From NCBI RefSeq assembly GCF_000499845.2, contig NC_023755.2, positions 36,282,023 to 36,346,022 of the forward strand: a stretch of 64,000 nucleotides of DNA. The letters are read 5' to 3'. The stretch's first letter is position 1. The number at the start of each line of letters is the position of its first letter. Source of the DNA: Phaseolus vulgaris. Its lineage: Eukaryota; Streptophyta; Magnoliopsida; Fabales; Fabaceae. A program made the position numbers and the translations under genes. The notes under the pieces are model-generated. The model did no database searches and was not told the DNA's origin. It was given only the letters and a program-made list of their open reading frames with translations. Positions 47,101 to 59,356 of the stretch are shown here, piece by piece.

Positions 47101-50100
47101 CAGTGAAGAAAAAGTAATAAAACGGAAAGGTAATATTACAGAAGGAACTGGAGTGATTGTTTGTAAACCTTTAGTAAGGAAAAAATCTCACTTTTATCCC
47201 AAGCAAGGTTGCATATATAAGAAAATTGGAACTTTCATCGAAGACTGCATTTGGAAGTGGTGCACTTTCTGTCTTTTCTATTTCTTTCTCAACAGCCATT
47301 CTTCGACCAAAATCAATAGCTTCCAACCGATATAATGGAGCATCACTTCTTTGGAGGTCTTGAGCAACCTATCAATAAAGCAATTCATTTACCATATTAT
47401 TATGTCCACAAAGCAACAAGAGAAAGGGTGAAATTCTGATAAAACTGTTACCTCCAGGGATTCATCATAAACTCGCCTTAATTTACCCGTTCTGAACCAA
47501 AACACACGTATCCTTCGATCAGGTGATGTAATGGAAAACTGTTTACCATCTGGACTTACCTAAATAAGATGCAATACAATCAATAAAACCATCAAAGTTA
47601 AACACCAGATATCTAGCTTTCATAAACCACCTAAATAACATAATGTTGAATTATGAATCAACTGTTAAGTTCAGAAATATGTTCATACAACTGAAGTACC
47701 TCAATAGTTGAAACAGAAGTCTTGCATTTTGCAATTTCAAAGAGGTCAGTATTACTTTTCAGTTTAAAATTGACCCTACAAAAACCAAGGAAATCATTAA
47801 AGAGCATTAGTAACTGCACAAATTCCAACATCAAAACTCATGCATTTGACAATTTTCAGAACTATTATTTACTATATAGTAGTATATAGAATAATAAATA
47901 CTATCAGTCAGAAATTGCAAATGTATGATAACTACAAAATGTTTGAAATATTGGCACTTCATGCGATTGCTGATAATACTGATTCAATTTGTACAGGCTA
48001 GGCCTGTTAGCAACTTATTGGTGACCCAACTAAAAACCCTTAGATTATTGGCCAAGTGGTCAACAATGGTGCCAGCAGGGAGGCTATAAACCATTAAACA
48101 GAAGTAAGAAAAAATGCCACTTCTGAATAGAATAGCAAATGTATTGTCTGACAGGATTTCAGTGAAGCATCCTATGGTAGAAATTGTGAATCAGATTCTA
48201 ATAAATCCAAATTTAAACATGTGAGTTCACTTCAAATTGATCCACAGCTAAAGCCATGGGTCCGGTTAATAGAAATTAATAAGAATGATTTTATTGAATA
48301 TGCAGTAGCCTTTTTTAACAATGCCCAAATCTATTAAGAATTTAAGAGATAATCCTGACCATATTCTTGGCTTATTACAGCTGGTGTTTAGAAGAATTCA
48401 TTGAGAAAAATTTAAAATGCAGCTTCAGAATTTGTAGGTTTTAAATTGTCTTAATCCATTCAGCACAACAATTAAAGAGGGAGCACCTACAAATGGTATG
48501 GCTACCCAAAATTTGCAATTTGTAGATGCTTGAACTTAGTTGTTTGCATACATGTAATGTAAGAGACAGGAAACTTTATCAACAGAAGGACATCAGTATT
48601 TGAACCATGATGATATTCATTTATAAAAAAAGGACGGAGGCAGAACTATAATAAGACAAAAATAAGCACATACTCATTCTCTGGGAATTGAAGTGTTGCA
48701 GAACTCCAGTATTCAATTATCCCCTTTGCATCTGCCGAAAGTACAGAATCATATACAGGATTGTACTTCATAACTTTGATAGGACCCATATGTATCTGAA
48801 CAAAGGAGTGAATAATGATACAGATATGCAATTAAATAGTGCAAAATATCACCAAAAAGATTGTAATTGTTTTTGAAGAGTCACTTATATTAAAGTTAGT
48901 TTAGAACTGGAACCTCTTTGGAGATGATGGGATCATTTGAACCAGCTCGTGCATCATATATGTGCACAAAAGATGAGTTCCTATCACTAATAGCAAGCGT
49001 AGCTTTAACATCCCCTTGCTTGTAAACCCAATCAACAGCACCAGGAGTATATGGCAAGCGAATCATGACCATCATGTCATAGTTGACTACATCGTATATT
49101 TTTACAGAGCGGTCATCTGATATTGTGCAGCAAAGCAGACCATCAATACTAACCTGCATAGCTGAAATAAGTCATGGTTGATGACAAGCATAACGAGACC
49201 TTGAAAATATAAATACATAATACAGCAAGAAAACAATCGTAGTAACGCTCTCTGTGCCCAGCAAATCAGACAATATTGTTTCATAATATAATATATCACA
49301 GAAGTCAGGCAAGAATAAATTAATTTAACAAATTATATAAAATTTAAAGCAAAAGAGTCACGTTGGGTTAACAAACTTACAGCTAGACCTTCAATTGGAC
49401 CAAGATGAGATCTGAAGTGTTTGGCAAACTCAATGCCAATAGGCTTTTTCTTCCAAAACTTCAAATGCCCTGACAACAAGAAGTACGCCACAAAGTCATT
49501 CCAGACATTAACTATCCCAAAGATTAAGCTAATTCAAATAACATCCATATGCTGTCATATGCATAACGGTTGCACCTGTATCGATGCTTCCATAGTTACA
49601 TGGCACAGATAATTTTATAAAGAAAAAAAGAACAAGGACAAAAGTAGCGGTGAGGTAACAACTAATAGGATCACTCTATTAAACTCTGTAACTCCAAACT
49701 TTCAGCATGCTACTTACAACTGGCAAAAAAGTAATAATCACAAGTTCGAATTCGGAATACCATCGGAACTTCCAGTGATGAAAAAATCCGCAGCTGAAAC
49801 AGCGACATGCGTAACCACGTCACGGTGCATATAACTTTTCTCGTACCTGCATCGAAAACAGCAATAAGAAACTGTAGAAATCCATAGCGTTCACGAGATT
49901 TTCACTTTTGAAGTTGCGAAATTTCTCGATTGAGAAAACCCTAATTCAAAAACTACAACGTTGGCGCAGAAACTGACATGTTGGCGGAGGGTAAAGCATT
50001 GAGGTAGGCTTGCTCGAACTGAAGGGGTCGCTTGCGCCGAGCCCGAGGGGCCGGGCCCGGGCCTATCAACGCTTCTTCTTCGCTTGCGTTGGCACCATTC

Positions 50101-50114
50101 TCGTGTTCCTCCAT
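44164..50114 (-). CDS. CYP71: WD40-repeat peptidyl-prolyl isomerase CYP71, 615 aa, thirteen exons
   Basis: CYP71 is a nuclear cyclophilin linked in Arabidopsis to histone interaction and chromatin-based silencing in meristems. Exons in coding order: 49978-50114, 49761-49846, 49381-49469, 48914-49153, 48674-48795, 47700-47775, 47452-47559, 47192-47368, 46810-47027, 46476-46608, 45534-45757, 44518-44671, 44164-44247. The frame is open throughout with standard splice sites. The N-terminus is acidic then basic ([20 protein letters not shown]). WD-type repeats cover roughly residues 50-330, with [25 protein letters not shown] and [11 protein letters not shown]. The cyclophilin domain begins near residue 463 and retains the active-site run [15 protein letters not shown], then GSQFFITT and the cyclosporin-contact Trp in [11 protein letters not shown]. 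It ends NVTVPKS. Length is close to the Arabidopsis protein, and the gene appears functional. Confidence 0.96.
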
Positions 50115-51080
50115 CTTCAAACGCAGCACTTCGATGTAATTGAATGAGGAAGAACAACAAATCTAAATAGCTTTCTCTAAATTCAGAAGTTTCAGTGAGG
50201 GAGCGAAATCTTCTACTGAAGAGTTATATCACTAGAGAGTGTGAAAAATACTGAAGCAATCTAAACCCTAAAACGGCACGTCGTTTATAACTCTAACGGA
50301 TAACCCACCGTTCGATTGGGTTTTTTCTTTCTGCACCTCCATAAAAATCTTAGACATCTTCTATTTAAGTCCTCTTCTTCGTAGCTAGCCCAATCCATAC
50401 AATGCAATTGATGCATCAGATTGGAGAGTTTCTTCTTGCACCTCCACATTTTTCTTCCTGCACCTTTACATTCTTTGAAATACCGAATTATCTTTTTCAC
50501 AGTTTTGGATGATTTCGGAATAAGAGTTACATAAGAAAAAGTGTTTCCAGAATAGGGGTTATGTAAGCAAACGGTGTTTCGAAAATAGGAAATTCAAAAG
50601 ACGAAATATCATTCTAAAATATCCTTTCGAAACAATTTTTTTATTTCTGGATTGATAAATCCGAAATTAATAAAATATGTTTCAAAAAATATGTTCCAAA
50701 AATATCTTAGAAAAACAATCCAGAAATCATTTTTAAAAATGATAAAACAGTCTTCTTTCAAAAATAATGGGGTGCAGGAAAAAAATTGTTAGCGTGCATG
50801 AAGAAACAGCCCATAGATGTATTATAATTTGATAAATTTTATAGGCTTTTCGTTCCTGCACCCCATCAATTGGAACCAGCAATCCATTTTTTTAAAATTC
50901 CGAAATTATTCTTTAAGGTTTTTATTTCGAATATAGTGTTTCCATGGCAACATGTTCTTCTTTGGTTGCTTCTGAAAATGGAAAAAATAACTCACCGTAA
51001 CAGTAGCACCAAAAGCAATTTTATAAAAAGCATAAGGAATCTATTCAGCATTTTTTTAATGTTCTAATGCTTTGTGTATT
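50115..51080. other. CYP71 upstream region with MITE-like insertion
   Basis: AAACCCTA at 50263-50270 lies about 150 bp upstream of the CYP71 start codon. Next comes a fold-back element (50428-50807, listed separately). Words such as TTCCTGCACCCC recur at 50852 and also at 58630, suggesting several insertions of one repeat family. No gene was seen. Confidence 0.5.
50428..50807. mobile_element. MITE-like element with imperfect terminal inverted repeats
   Basis: The left end GTTTCTTCTTGCACCTCCAC is followed by ATTTTTCTTCCTGCACC. The reverse complement of the right end reads GTTTCTTCATGCACGCTAAC followed by ATTTTTTTCCTGCACCCC. The inverted repeat extends about 55 bp with mismatches. The interior has no coding capacity. 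No clear target-site duplication was found, so the ends are tentative. Confidence 0.6.
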
Positions 51081-51099
51081 TAGAGTTGAGTTCGGAAAT

Positions 51100-51800
51100 T
51101 TTTTCCTACTTCTCATTTTTCTGATAAGGATGATCTTCTCTCTTTTATTAAGAGTGATGGTAGTCCTTTGGTTAAATTGATTAAGCTTGTTGTGATAACT
51201 TTTTCTATTTGAATGATATGGCGTATGAGGAATTATACTCGTTTTCAGGATAAGATTGAGGTTTTTACGATTATTTCAGTTATTAAAGATTTAACTCGTT
51301 TAGGGGGTAATTCGTCTAAAGCTTCAATGAAGAATGATATGTTGGATTTCAATGTGATCAAGTTTTTTGGTATTAATATTTGTACAAGTAAATTTTTTTG
51401 TCCTTTTCCCGTTAGATGAGAGTTTCCTTCACCAAACTGGGTTAAAATTAACACTGATGGGGCTGCTAGGGATATCCTGATTTTGCTACTTGTGGAGGAA
51501 TTTATTGGAGCTTTCTCTGCGTTTCTTGAAGTTCATACTGCTCTGGTTGCTGAGTTTTATGGGGTTCTACATGCTATGGAGGAAGCTCAAAAGATGAGGC
51601 TTAATAATGTCTGGCTGGAATGTCATTCTGTTTTGGTTTGTGTTGCGTTTACTACTAGGACCAATGTTCATTGGATGTTTCGTAATTGATGGATACTTGT
51701 CTTAATTACTGTGGAGAAACCAGGTTTAGGGTTACTCATATTTTTCGTGAAGGTAATGCGTGTGCTGATAAGTTGGTTAATTTAGGATTATTCATAAATA
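51100..51800 (+). pseudogene. Non-LTR retrotransposon RNase H domain remnant
   Basis: Pieces match the reverse-transcriptase-associated RNase H (RVT_3 type) found in plant LINE-like polyproteins: WVKINTDGAAR near 51440, GAFSAFLEVHTALVAEFYGV and HAMEEAQKMRLNNVWLEC in one frame at 51505-51620, then HIFREGNACADKLVNLG near 51750 in another frame. Stops and a gap after NTDGAARD interrupt it. The reverse transcriptase itself was not found upstream, so this is a 3' fragment. Confidence 0.75.
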
Positions 51801-51839
51801 AACTTTTCATTGGTATAATAGGCTACCATCTAGTTTGTT

Positions 51840-53800
51840 CTTATAATTCTTTATGAATATGTATAGTCTATCTATGTATCGTTTTTGTTAATATATGGGT
51901 TTTGGTCTAATTCCCATATTTTTGTATTTTTTTTCTTTTTTAATAATATATATTTTTTTCATCAAATGATTGTTGTAACTTGAAGTGTCAATATAGTTAA
52001 GATGTTAAGTTGTATAATGATGCATAAGCTTTTATTTTTAAAAAAAAATCACAATTTTATAATAATTACTCTAAGATGAACTTATTTTTAGTTGGTTGAG
52101 AAAAAATAGTTTATTATATAGGTGTACGAAAATTAAACTGATAAATTAAAGAGACTATAACTTTAAAATTGAGAAGAAATTTATAAAACTAATATGTGTA
52201 GATAGAATAAAGCTATGGTTTTTTTAACAATATTAATATTATAAAAGCAAATTTTGTGTTTATTATGAGAATGTCAAAGCTCAACATTATTTTTTTTAAA
52301 GAAACACAGTCTCCTCATAAATGTCATCAAGGGGGTTAAAAATTGAATTATTTAAAAAATAATCAGTTTTGTAAATATTTTTAATGTATTTTTTCTCAAC
52401 AAACTGGTTTGGCTTGCATCTTAAATAACTTTTTATATGAAATTAAAAGTAAATTAAATTAGAAATTATGTATTTACTGACATTAATTAGAGGTTTTTCA
52501 AGCTGTGGCATCATTATAAATTTTTCTATAGACCTCAATCACCATCTTTTTGTTGATGTTAAGATTTTTTCAATCTATAATATTATTAAGACTATTTTTT
52601 CCATCTAAATAAGTTCATGTTACTTATGGTTTTATAGGTCAATAAGGACAATATTATTTTTTGTTAATATTAATAAAAATATCGATTGATATATGTTAGA
52701 GTTTTTTTTCTTTAATGTTTACATGATTATTTTTTATTTTTTCAACTATGTTAATTTTATGTCCAAAATCAATCAAAAGTGTCTTCGACCAATCAATTCT
52801 TTTATGTCAACAGAAAAAGGTTTTGCAAATTTTATTAAAAACTAGTTTCAATCAATATCAACTAAAAATAATAATATTTTTAATTATTAAATATTATTTA
52901 AGATATTAAAAAATATTCAATAGAGTTAAAATACTCTACTTAAATAAAATAATTATAATTTAATAAATTTAAATTATCTTATTTAAATAAAATATTTTAA
53001 AATTAAACTATCTAAATAAAAAGTAATTCAAATTTATTTTATCTTAAATTTCCTTGAAATTATGAAATCTCTTTCTAAATGCACCAGTTTAAATTGTATT
53101 TTTTAATTCCTCATTTGTTAGTGATACTTAGATATAATTTTTTAATCTTTTAGTCTTTGTGTTTAGAACATCTTATCATAGTTTACGTAATGGATCATTT
53201 TTAAACACTTTTAATTTATGCGTACAAAATAAAATTAATGAAAATAATATAAATATAAATATAATAAAATGCACAAAGAGAGAATCAAACAAATAATAAA
53301 AGTTTTTTTCGAAGAAAGTATGCGTAAAATTTTTTTAGCGATCTCTAATAAACAAACCAATACATAGTCAGTGAACAAAAAAATTAACTCTGTTTTTATT
53401 AAATAAACTGAAAATTGAATTCTAAAAACAAAATTTCAGGCTGCCTATTTTGAAGAGTATTATTTATAAATCAATCAAATTCAATGCAGATTACAAAAGC
53501 TAAATCATAAACTGAAAAAATAGATATTAAAAAAATTCAATAAAAAACACGTAAGAGAAGGTTAATTCCATCTATAAAGAATTTAAAACCCTGTTTTGAA
53601 ATTTCTAATTATTTTACAAAATAGTTTACTGCACTAATATCGAGCAAAATATTTAAGCACGGGCTAAAAAAAATAAAGAAAGTAAATTTAAATCCAATAA
53701 TTAATACTTAATAAGAACAAAAAATTACAAAGAGTGTTTGAAAATAAAGTAACAAAAAATAGAATGTTAGTAAAAACAGGATTGGGCCATGGAAGTGAAA
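51840..53800. other. AT-rich intergenic region
   Basis: Very AT-rich sequence with no recognised gene, repeat array or RNA gene. Confidence 0.5.
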
Positions 53801-53814
53801 TACCAGAAGATTCT

Positions 53815-53934
53815 AGGAAGCACTGAGAGCATGAGATTACGATATTGTGACGTTTCAATTAAGCCTTGTAAAATCCTCATCAGTTCACAATCCTGCTATC
53901 ATTTCCTCTGTTAGAGTAACACCCTTTCTTCAAA
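53815..53934 (+). other. Probable 5' UTR exon of the COX7a-like gene
   Basis: The stretch is less AT-rich than its surroundings and ends at a strong donor, CAAA|GTAAGTAT. The matching acceptor TATGCAG ends at 55127, one base before the start codon. The 5' boundary is a guess. Confidence 0.5.
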
Positions 53935-55128
53935 GTAAGTATCCAAATCTTTTTCTTTCGATTTTATTGTTCATTTTGATTTTCAATCGTTTTTGTTGTT
54001 CTTTATGCTTTGATTTCTTTATAATTTGCTCCTCGTAATAGCGTGTGTTTCAATGGGTCATCCAGTGTTCTTAAATCAGTGTCAGAAAATTTGGTAAATT
54101 TGGAAAATGTCATGTTAGTTGGTCTATTTGGTGTAATTTAATGACCTGAGAAGTTACAAAGTGTTATGGTATTTGCATAGAACAGACCAGCCAACTAAGA
54201 ATTAGTTACTTGTACTAAAGGGCTGACGTGTGTGAACCATAGTTGTCTGCAACTTCCTTCATTGGATGCTAAATAACAACATCTGATAAGCCACAAGAAA
54301 CATAATGAATTACGGAAGTCTCAATTTTGTTGGTGTCTTTAATGTTTAATCAGAGAGTAAAATTTGACAACCATTAGCCAATTTTGTTGTCTGAAGTTAA
54401 AAACCAAATTGATTACTGTGTACAGAATTTGGATATCAAATTGATACCAAAGTCAAGAATTTGATTCATAGGTGGTGAGAGTGAGAGATTGGCATTTTAG
54501 TTTGGAAATATGCAGATTAGGATGTATTGTTCTGTTGTAAACTTGTGACACAATGTTAGAAATTCAAGATGAGTTGGAAGATTGAGTATAGATGAATATA
54601 TTATCTTTAAGATTTTAGATTAAAGATAATGTCTTGGATATATTGTTTTGTTGTCTTAGATTAAAGATATATTGTTCTGTTGTCTTGGATTTATGAGATT
54701 TTGAGTTTTTTGCTTTGATTGTCATTCAACTTGTGAGAGAGTCCTCAAGAGGTGTTTGACAAATTGTTTCAGACATATTTGCTTATGTATGTTGTTCTAA
54801 TATAATATCTTATGATATTATTTATGCTAGATTTATTACATGAAACTTTTGCTTTGGGACAAATTGAATAATATTTGTTGCTGGTTGCCACAAACAATTA
54901 CCTTCTTTAGTTGATAAAAAACATGGTTGGGTGAGGTAGTTTTGATGTATGGTTTGAATTTATGTTGGCTTCAAGTTTGTTAAATATGGGAGTTATGAAG
55001 GTTTTTTTTTAATCCAAGGGAATTTTGTTTGTTTATCATGCCATATCACAGTATTTTCCCCTTTTGTGTAATGGGAAAACCATTTCTGAGATGATAAGTG
55101 AAGCTAATGAGTGAGTACATTATGCAGG

Positions 55129-55449
55129 ATGTCAGAACCACCATTTAGAGCACGAGAAAAGCTTATTGAGAAGCAAAAGTATTTTCAGAGTGTCCATAAG
55201 CACACTTACTTGAAAGGGCCATATGACAAGATTACCTCTGTTGCAATACCACTTGCATTGGCAGCATCTTCACTGTATCTGATTGTAAGTTTGTTTGTTA
55301 TCACTTTTCATAATCTTCATATAAGCAGATTGAATTTATCAATAGCATTCAATGAGTCTCCTCTTATTTAGTTTTAACATTGTCTTGCACCTTTTACTCA
55401 GGGAAGAGGGATCTACAACATGTCACATGGAATGGGGAAGAAAGAATGA
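55129..55449 (+). CDS. Cytochrome c oxidase subunit 7a-like protein, 67 aa, two coding exons
   Basis: This is a small inner-membrane subunit of mitochondrial complex IV. Exons: 55129-55284 and 55402-55449. The N-terminal matrix part is basic (FRAREKLIEKQKYFQSVHKH), followed by one transmembrane helix (SVAIPLALAASSLYLI) and a short tail ending SHGMGKKE. It agrees closely, from memory, with the Arabidopsis COX7a-like protein At4g21105 in length and sequence. A 5' UTR exon likely ends at 53934 (CAAA|GTAAGT), with a 1.19-kb leader intron to 55127, since CAG immediately precedes GATG. Leader introns are common in genes of this class. No disruption was seen. Confidence 0.93.
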
Positions 55450-56755
55450 CTTGCACTTTCTTTGCTTATATGTTTGGTTCCTTATAAATTTCTTCAGTTT
55501 TCAGACTTTGATAACCGAAAACTTGGAATGAATATGTAATAATGTAATGGTAATTCAGTACTTGTGTGTAAATAACTGGATGTTCATGTGTTTCTCCATT
55601 TCATGTGGTGTTACTGAAAGTATAAATACCGTACTGGTATTATTAAAAAAAATAAAAATTAAACAGTATAATTTTCTCAATGATAATGAATACTAAAGCT
55701 TATAAAAGTATATTGTTAGTATTTTTGTGTGTGTTTTGGTTAAGCTTATTTTTAAACATGTTTTTGCTTTTTAATTTATTAATTTAAAATATTTTATTGT
55801 CAAGTTTTAACCATAATATTAATATAGACCAGTCATATAATCGAAAGTCATAAAATTTGAATTATGAAGTACATTAATATATCCATGTTAGAAAAATCTG
55901 ATTTCAAATATGCTTAATATCGGAAGTCAGAGTGTATTTGTATTAAAATTTGAAATATTGTAAACAATTATTTAATAACTTTATTTTGCAGAGATTCATT
56001 TGGTTCTAGGTAACATTTAGATCATAGACTCTAAAATTATTTTTGAATAAGGATTAAAATATTAGTATTAATATTATTTTATTTTAAATAAATATTAAAA
56101 AAATAATATAATATTTTATTTAAATTTTACATTTTAAATTAAAATATATAATATAAATATTAAACTCCAATAAATTAACTTATCATAAATAATTTTAAAA
56201 AATATTTTATATTGTTCAATTTATAATAGTCAGACTTTTCATTTTATTATAAAACTGAAATTCATTTCCTATAATTAATAATTCTACAAGTATTTAATTA
56301 TATCTGACATTCCCTCATTTAATTTTTTTTTAAATTCTATTGGTATTTCAAAATAATATTAATTATTCAAAAATCTGATTTAAGTTATTTTAATGATGAT
56401 ATCCATATTTATGTCATATATATATATATAAATTAACAAGTTAGATATATTAATATTAATATATGAATATTATAACATGTATCTTAATCTATCTAAATTA
56501 TTAATATTATATTCATAATAATTTCGTAATCAATAATCATTTAGATTGAAATAGACTTATTTTTATTATCATAATTTCTATTATGATAACCAATCTTAAA
56601 TTATAATAATAAATTATTATTATATTTAATCATATACATAATGTTTTTTTATAAAATTAGAATTGATTTTAGACTTGTTCCCAATTAATCATAAATAATT
56701 TAGTTTACATAATAAATCCTTACAATTAATTTATTGCTGTTAAAAAATAGTATAT

Positions 56756-56789
<34 letters not shown>

Positions 56790-57984
56790 CCTGAACGTGA
56801 TTATGTAACTTAAAGTGAGAAGAATTTTTTTTTTTGGAGTCTTACCCGTTTACCTGTAAGCCAAAATTGCGAAGAAGGCTTCAGTAAAATTTGACTGACT
56901 AAAAAAATTGAGTCCTTACCCATAAGTTTATTTGTAATTTTCTTATTAACCATTTTTTTGAAATCAAATCAAATTTGTTATATAAATTAAAGTTAGTTCA
57001 ATTATATGTTAATATTAATTTTTTTCAAAACAACTTATATTAATTTATGAAACTTTTGTTCAACTTTGAGAAAATAAAGTTCTGTTCGCGAATATCAAAT
57101 AAAATTCTAGGTGAAGAAATCTTGTTTAATATGAATTAAATAAGATATTAAAGAATAATATGTAAAAAAATAAATTTGAGTAATGACATGAGTGTTTTTG
57201 GGATAATTTTTTTATATAAACTTTGGATCTTAAATAAAGATGAATTGTTAAAAAAATTTAGGATTAAGCTTTAACAATACATAATAAAATAATAATAAAA
57301 ATATTATTTACAAACAAATTATTACATGACTAATAAAATTAGCAACTAATTATTGTTATAATAAATATTATTTGAAATACTTGTGTGTGAATAGAGACAC
57401 AAAAATCCTTCTACTATATATCTAAATAAATCTTGATAAGTAGGTGGATGATTTTATCTTCCTTCTTTTGGAAGATGAAGTAATGCAATCCTGCCAATTA
57501 CCACTAGTTTGAAATAAGAAGACTTGAGTGAGGAACTACATTGAGAGGTAAAACTCAACCTTAAATAGAAAAGTCTTGAAAATAAATGTCCTAGGCTTTG
57601 TATTATAAGTCGTATTAGTGTTGAATTTATTTTGGAACTTTGTATTTGAGTCAAGACTAGTACAGGTAATTAAACCTAATCCTAGGAGAGAGGACACTCA
57701 TTCTCACTCAGGAAACTCTAACTTGAGTGTCAAGGTAGGGTTAGGAGTTACTTGTGCATTAAATTAAGGTATTTACCCTAGTTTGTGGTGCAAGTTTATC
57801 TTTCATGCTCATTATGCCTATGGTTAGGGTATTTTGAAGCTTGCGCTACAAGCTTCCTAACCCTATAATTAAGGCACACATATACATGGAATAATATAAT
57901 GTTGAATTGTTGCAAAAATTGGTATTCAACTTCTTAGCTCCCTCTAGGTTACCTCTTCTTCTTAAAGCTAGCCTAGAATCCTAT
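55450..57984. other. AT-rich intergenic region with microsatellites
   Basis: After the COX7a-like 3' UTR the DNA is extremely AT-rich. It contains (TA)n near 56417-56430 and (AAT)n at about 56758-56781. No gene was recognised. Confidence 0.55.
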
Positions 57985-58353
57985 CACTACAAGAAAATCA
58001 TGAAATAGAAACCAATTTTTAGAGACCAAAATAATTAGTTGCAATAGTAACTAAATTAGAGACCATTTTAGAAACTAAAAAAAAAATTGGTTTCTATATT
58101 AGTTTCTATTATTGTTAAATAGTTTCTAAATTGGTATCTAATTAGCAACCAAGGTTTTAGAGACCAAATTTAGATACTAAATAATTGGTAGTTAAAAGCT
58201 TGGTTGTTAATTAGATACCAATTTAGAAACTATTTAACAATAATATAAACTATTTTTTTTTAGTTTCTAAAATGGTCTCTAATTTAGTTACTGTTACAAC
58301 TAATTATTTTAGTCTCTAAAAATTGGTTTCTATTTCATGTTTTTGTTGTAGTG
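57985..58353. mobile_element. 369-bp fold-back MITE with CACTA-type ends and TAT target duplication
   Basis: It begins CACTACAAGAAAATCATGAA and ends TTCATGTTTTTGTTGTAGTG, flanked on both sides by TAT (57982-57984 and 58354-58356). The arms are near-perfect inverted repeats over about 165 bp each, so the transcript would fold into one long hairpin. CACTA(C) termini with a 3-bp duplication are the signature of CACTA (En/Spm) elements; no coding capacity is present. A decayed relative lies at 3425-3808. Confidence 0.92.
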
Positions 58354-59356
58354 TATCAAGAGTTGATCTAACTATGTTGAACCTTAATGTGTTGGACAAA
58401 CCTCTTTGTAAATTATGAATCATACTCCACACTAAATCACTCCCTTCTATCTATATTTTGTTCACACTTCCACGAATTCCATTCTAGCACTTCTCCTCAC
58501 AGTAGCAAGCATTCGAGCCAAGGAGAATTGCATCATGAATGAGCTTGAATTAAGTGGTTGAGCAACAAATTAAGGTCTAGTAATTTATTGCAAAATAAAT
58601 GTAGAACGTGTCATTAATGTTGGAGTGCTTCTTCCTGCACCTCCATCCCTTCTTCAGCCACCCCCATAGTAAACTTGATTTTACTATTATGCCCCTCAGT
58701 AAAATAATATTAAAAAAATTAAAACTAAACCTAATTTTACCTCAACCCACTTTGTTTTATCTCTTTGCTTCGTTTCACAACAGCAGCAGAAGGCGCGACG
58801 ACACCCACCCCTCTCATTCACCTCCTTTTCTTCAAACGACCAACAACCTCCATTCTCGCCCAGCAGCCCCATCCTCGTCACCATTCACTTCCATTGTAAC
58901 TCCAAATCATTGTTGAAGCATTGAGCCTCTTCATCCAACACAGAAAAGGTAGTGTGTAGTTAGGTTCCGTATTCAATAATCCGGTAGTCTTTTTCAATAG
59001 TTCCAAATCTGGTAGTCTTTTTTAATAGTTCCAGATTACATAGGTTTCAGATTAAATAATCCGGTAGTCTTTTTGAATAGTTCCGGATTACATAGGTTTT
59101 CAGATTAAATAATCCGGTAGTCTTTTTGAATAGTTCCGGATTACATAGGTTTTCAGATTAAATAATCCGGTAGTGATTAATTAGTTATATAATCCGGTAT
59201 GTGTTTTTTAATTGTTGGTTTCGGATTAGATAATCCGGTAGTATTAATTTTAGGATTTCAGATTAGTTAATCCGGAAGTGACTTTTTTTTTGAGTTTCAC
59301 TTATGCAATCTTGTTTAGTTTGTTTTGTTTCCAGTTGAAGAACTTTTTTTTAGATT
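58354..59356. other. Left part of the MULE region: GC-richer leader and tandem repeats
   Basis: GTGCTTCTTCCTGCACCTCC at about 58626 could be a terminal inverted repeat of the MULE. A pyrimidine-rich, relatively GC-rich stretch (58740-58920) follows, then the 62-bp tandem repeats at 58975-59280. No complete gene was seen before the plant-mobile-domain frame at 59357. Confidence 0.45.
58975..59280. repeat. Tandem repeat, about 62-bp unit (AATCCGGTAGTCTTTTT...)
   Basis: The word AATCCGGTAGT recurs at 58979, 59058, 59114, 59164 and 59236. Full units also contain TGAATAGTTCCGGATTACAT and AGGTTTTCAGATTAAAT. ATCCGG and CCGGAT words in both orientations allow local pairing. The units shorten and diverge to the right. 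It lies upstream of the plant-mobile-domain pseudogene and could be subterminal transposon sequence. Confidence 0.85.

Noticed and set aside
49891..50160. 89-codon minus-strand frame at the CYP71 start
   Set aside because: It is out of frame with the true first exon (ATG at 50114), which joins in phase to the next exon.
58975..59280. CRISPR-like spacing of direct repeats
   Set aside because: Units are adjacent and degrade progressively, there are no unique spacers, and the DNA is plant nuclear.
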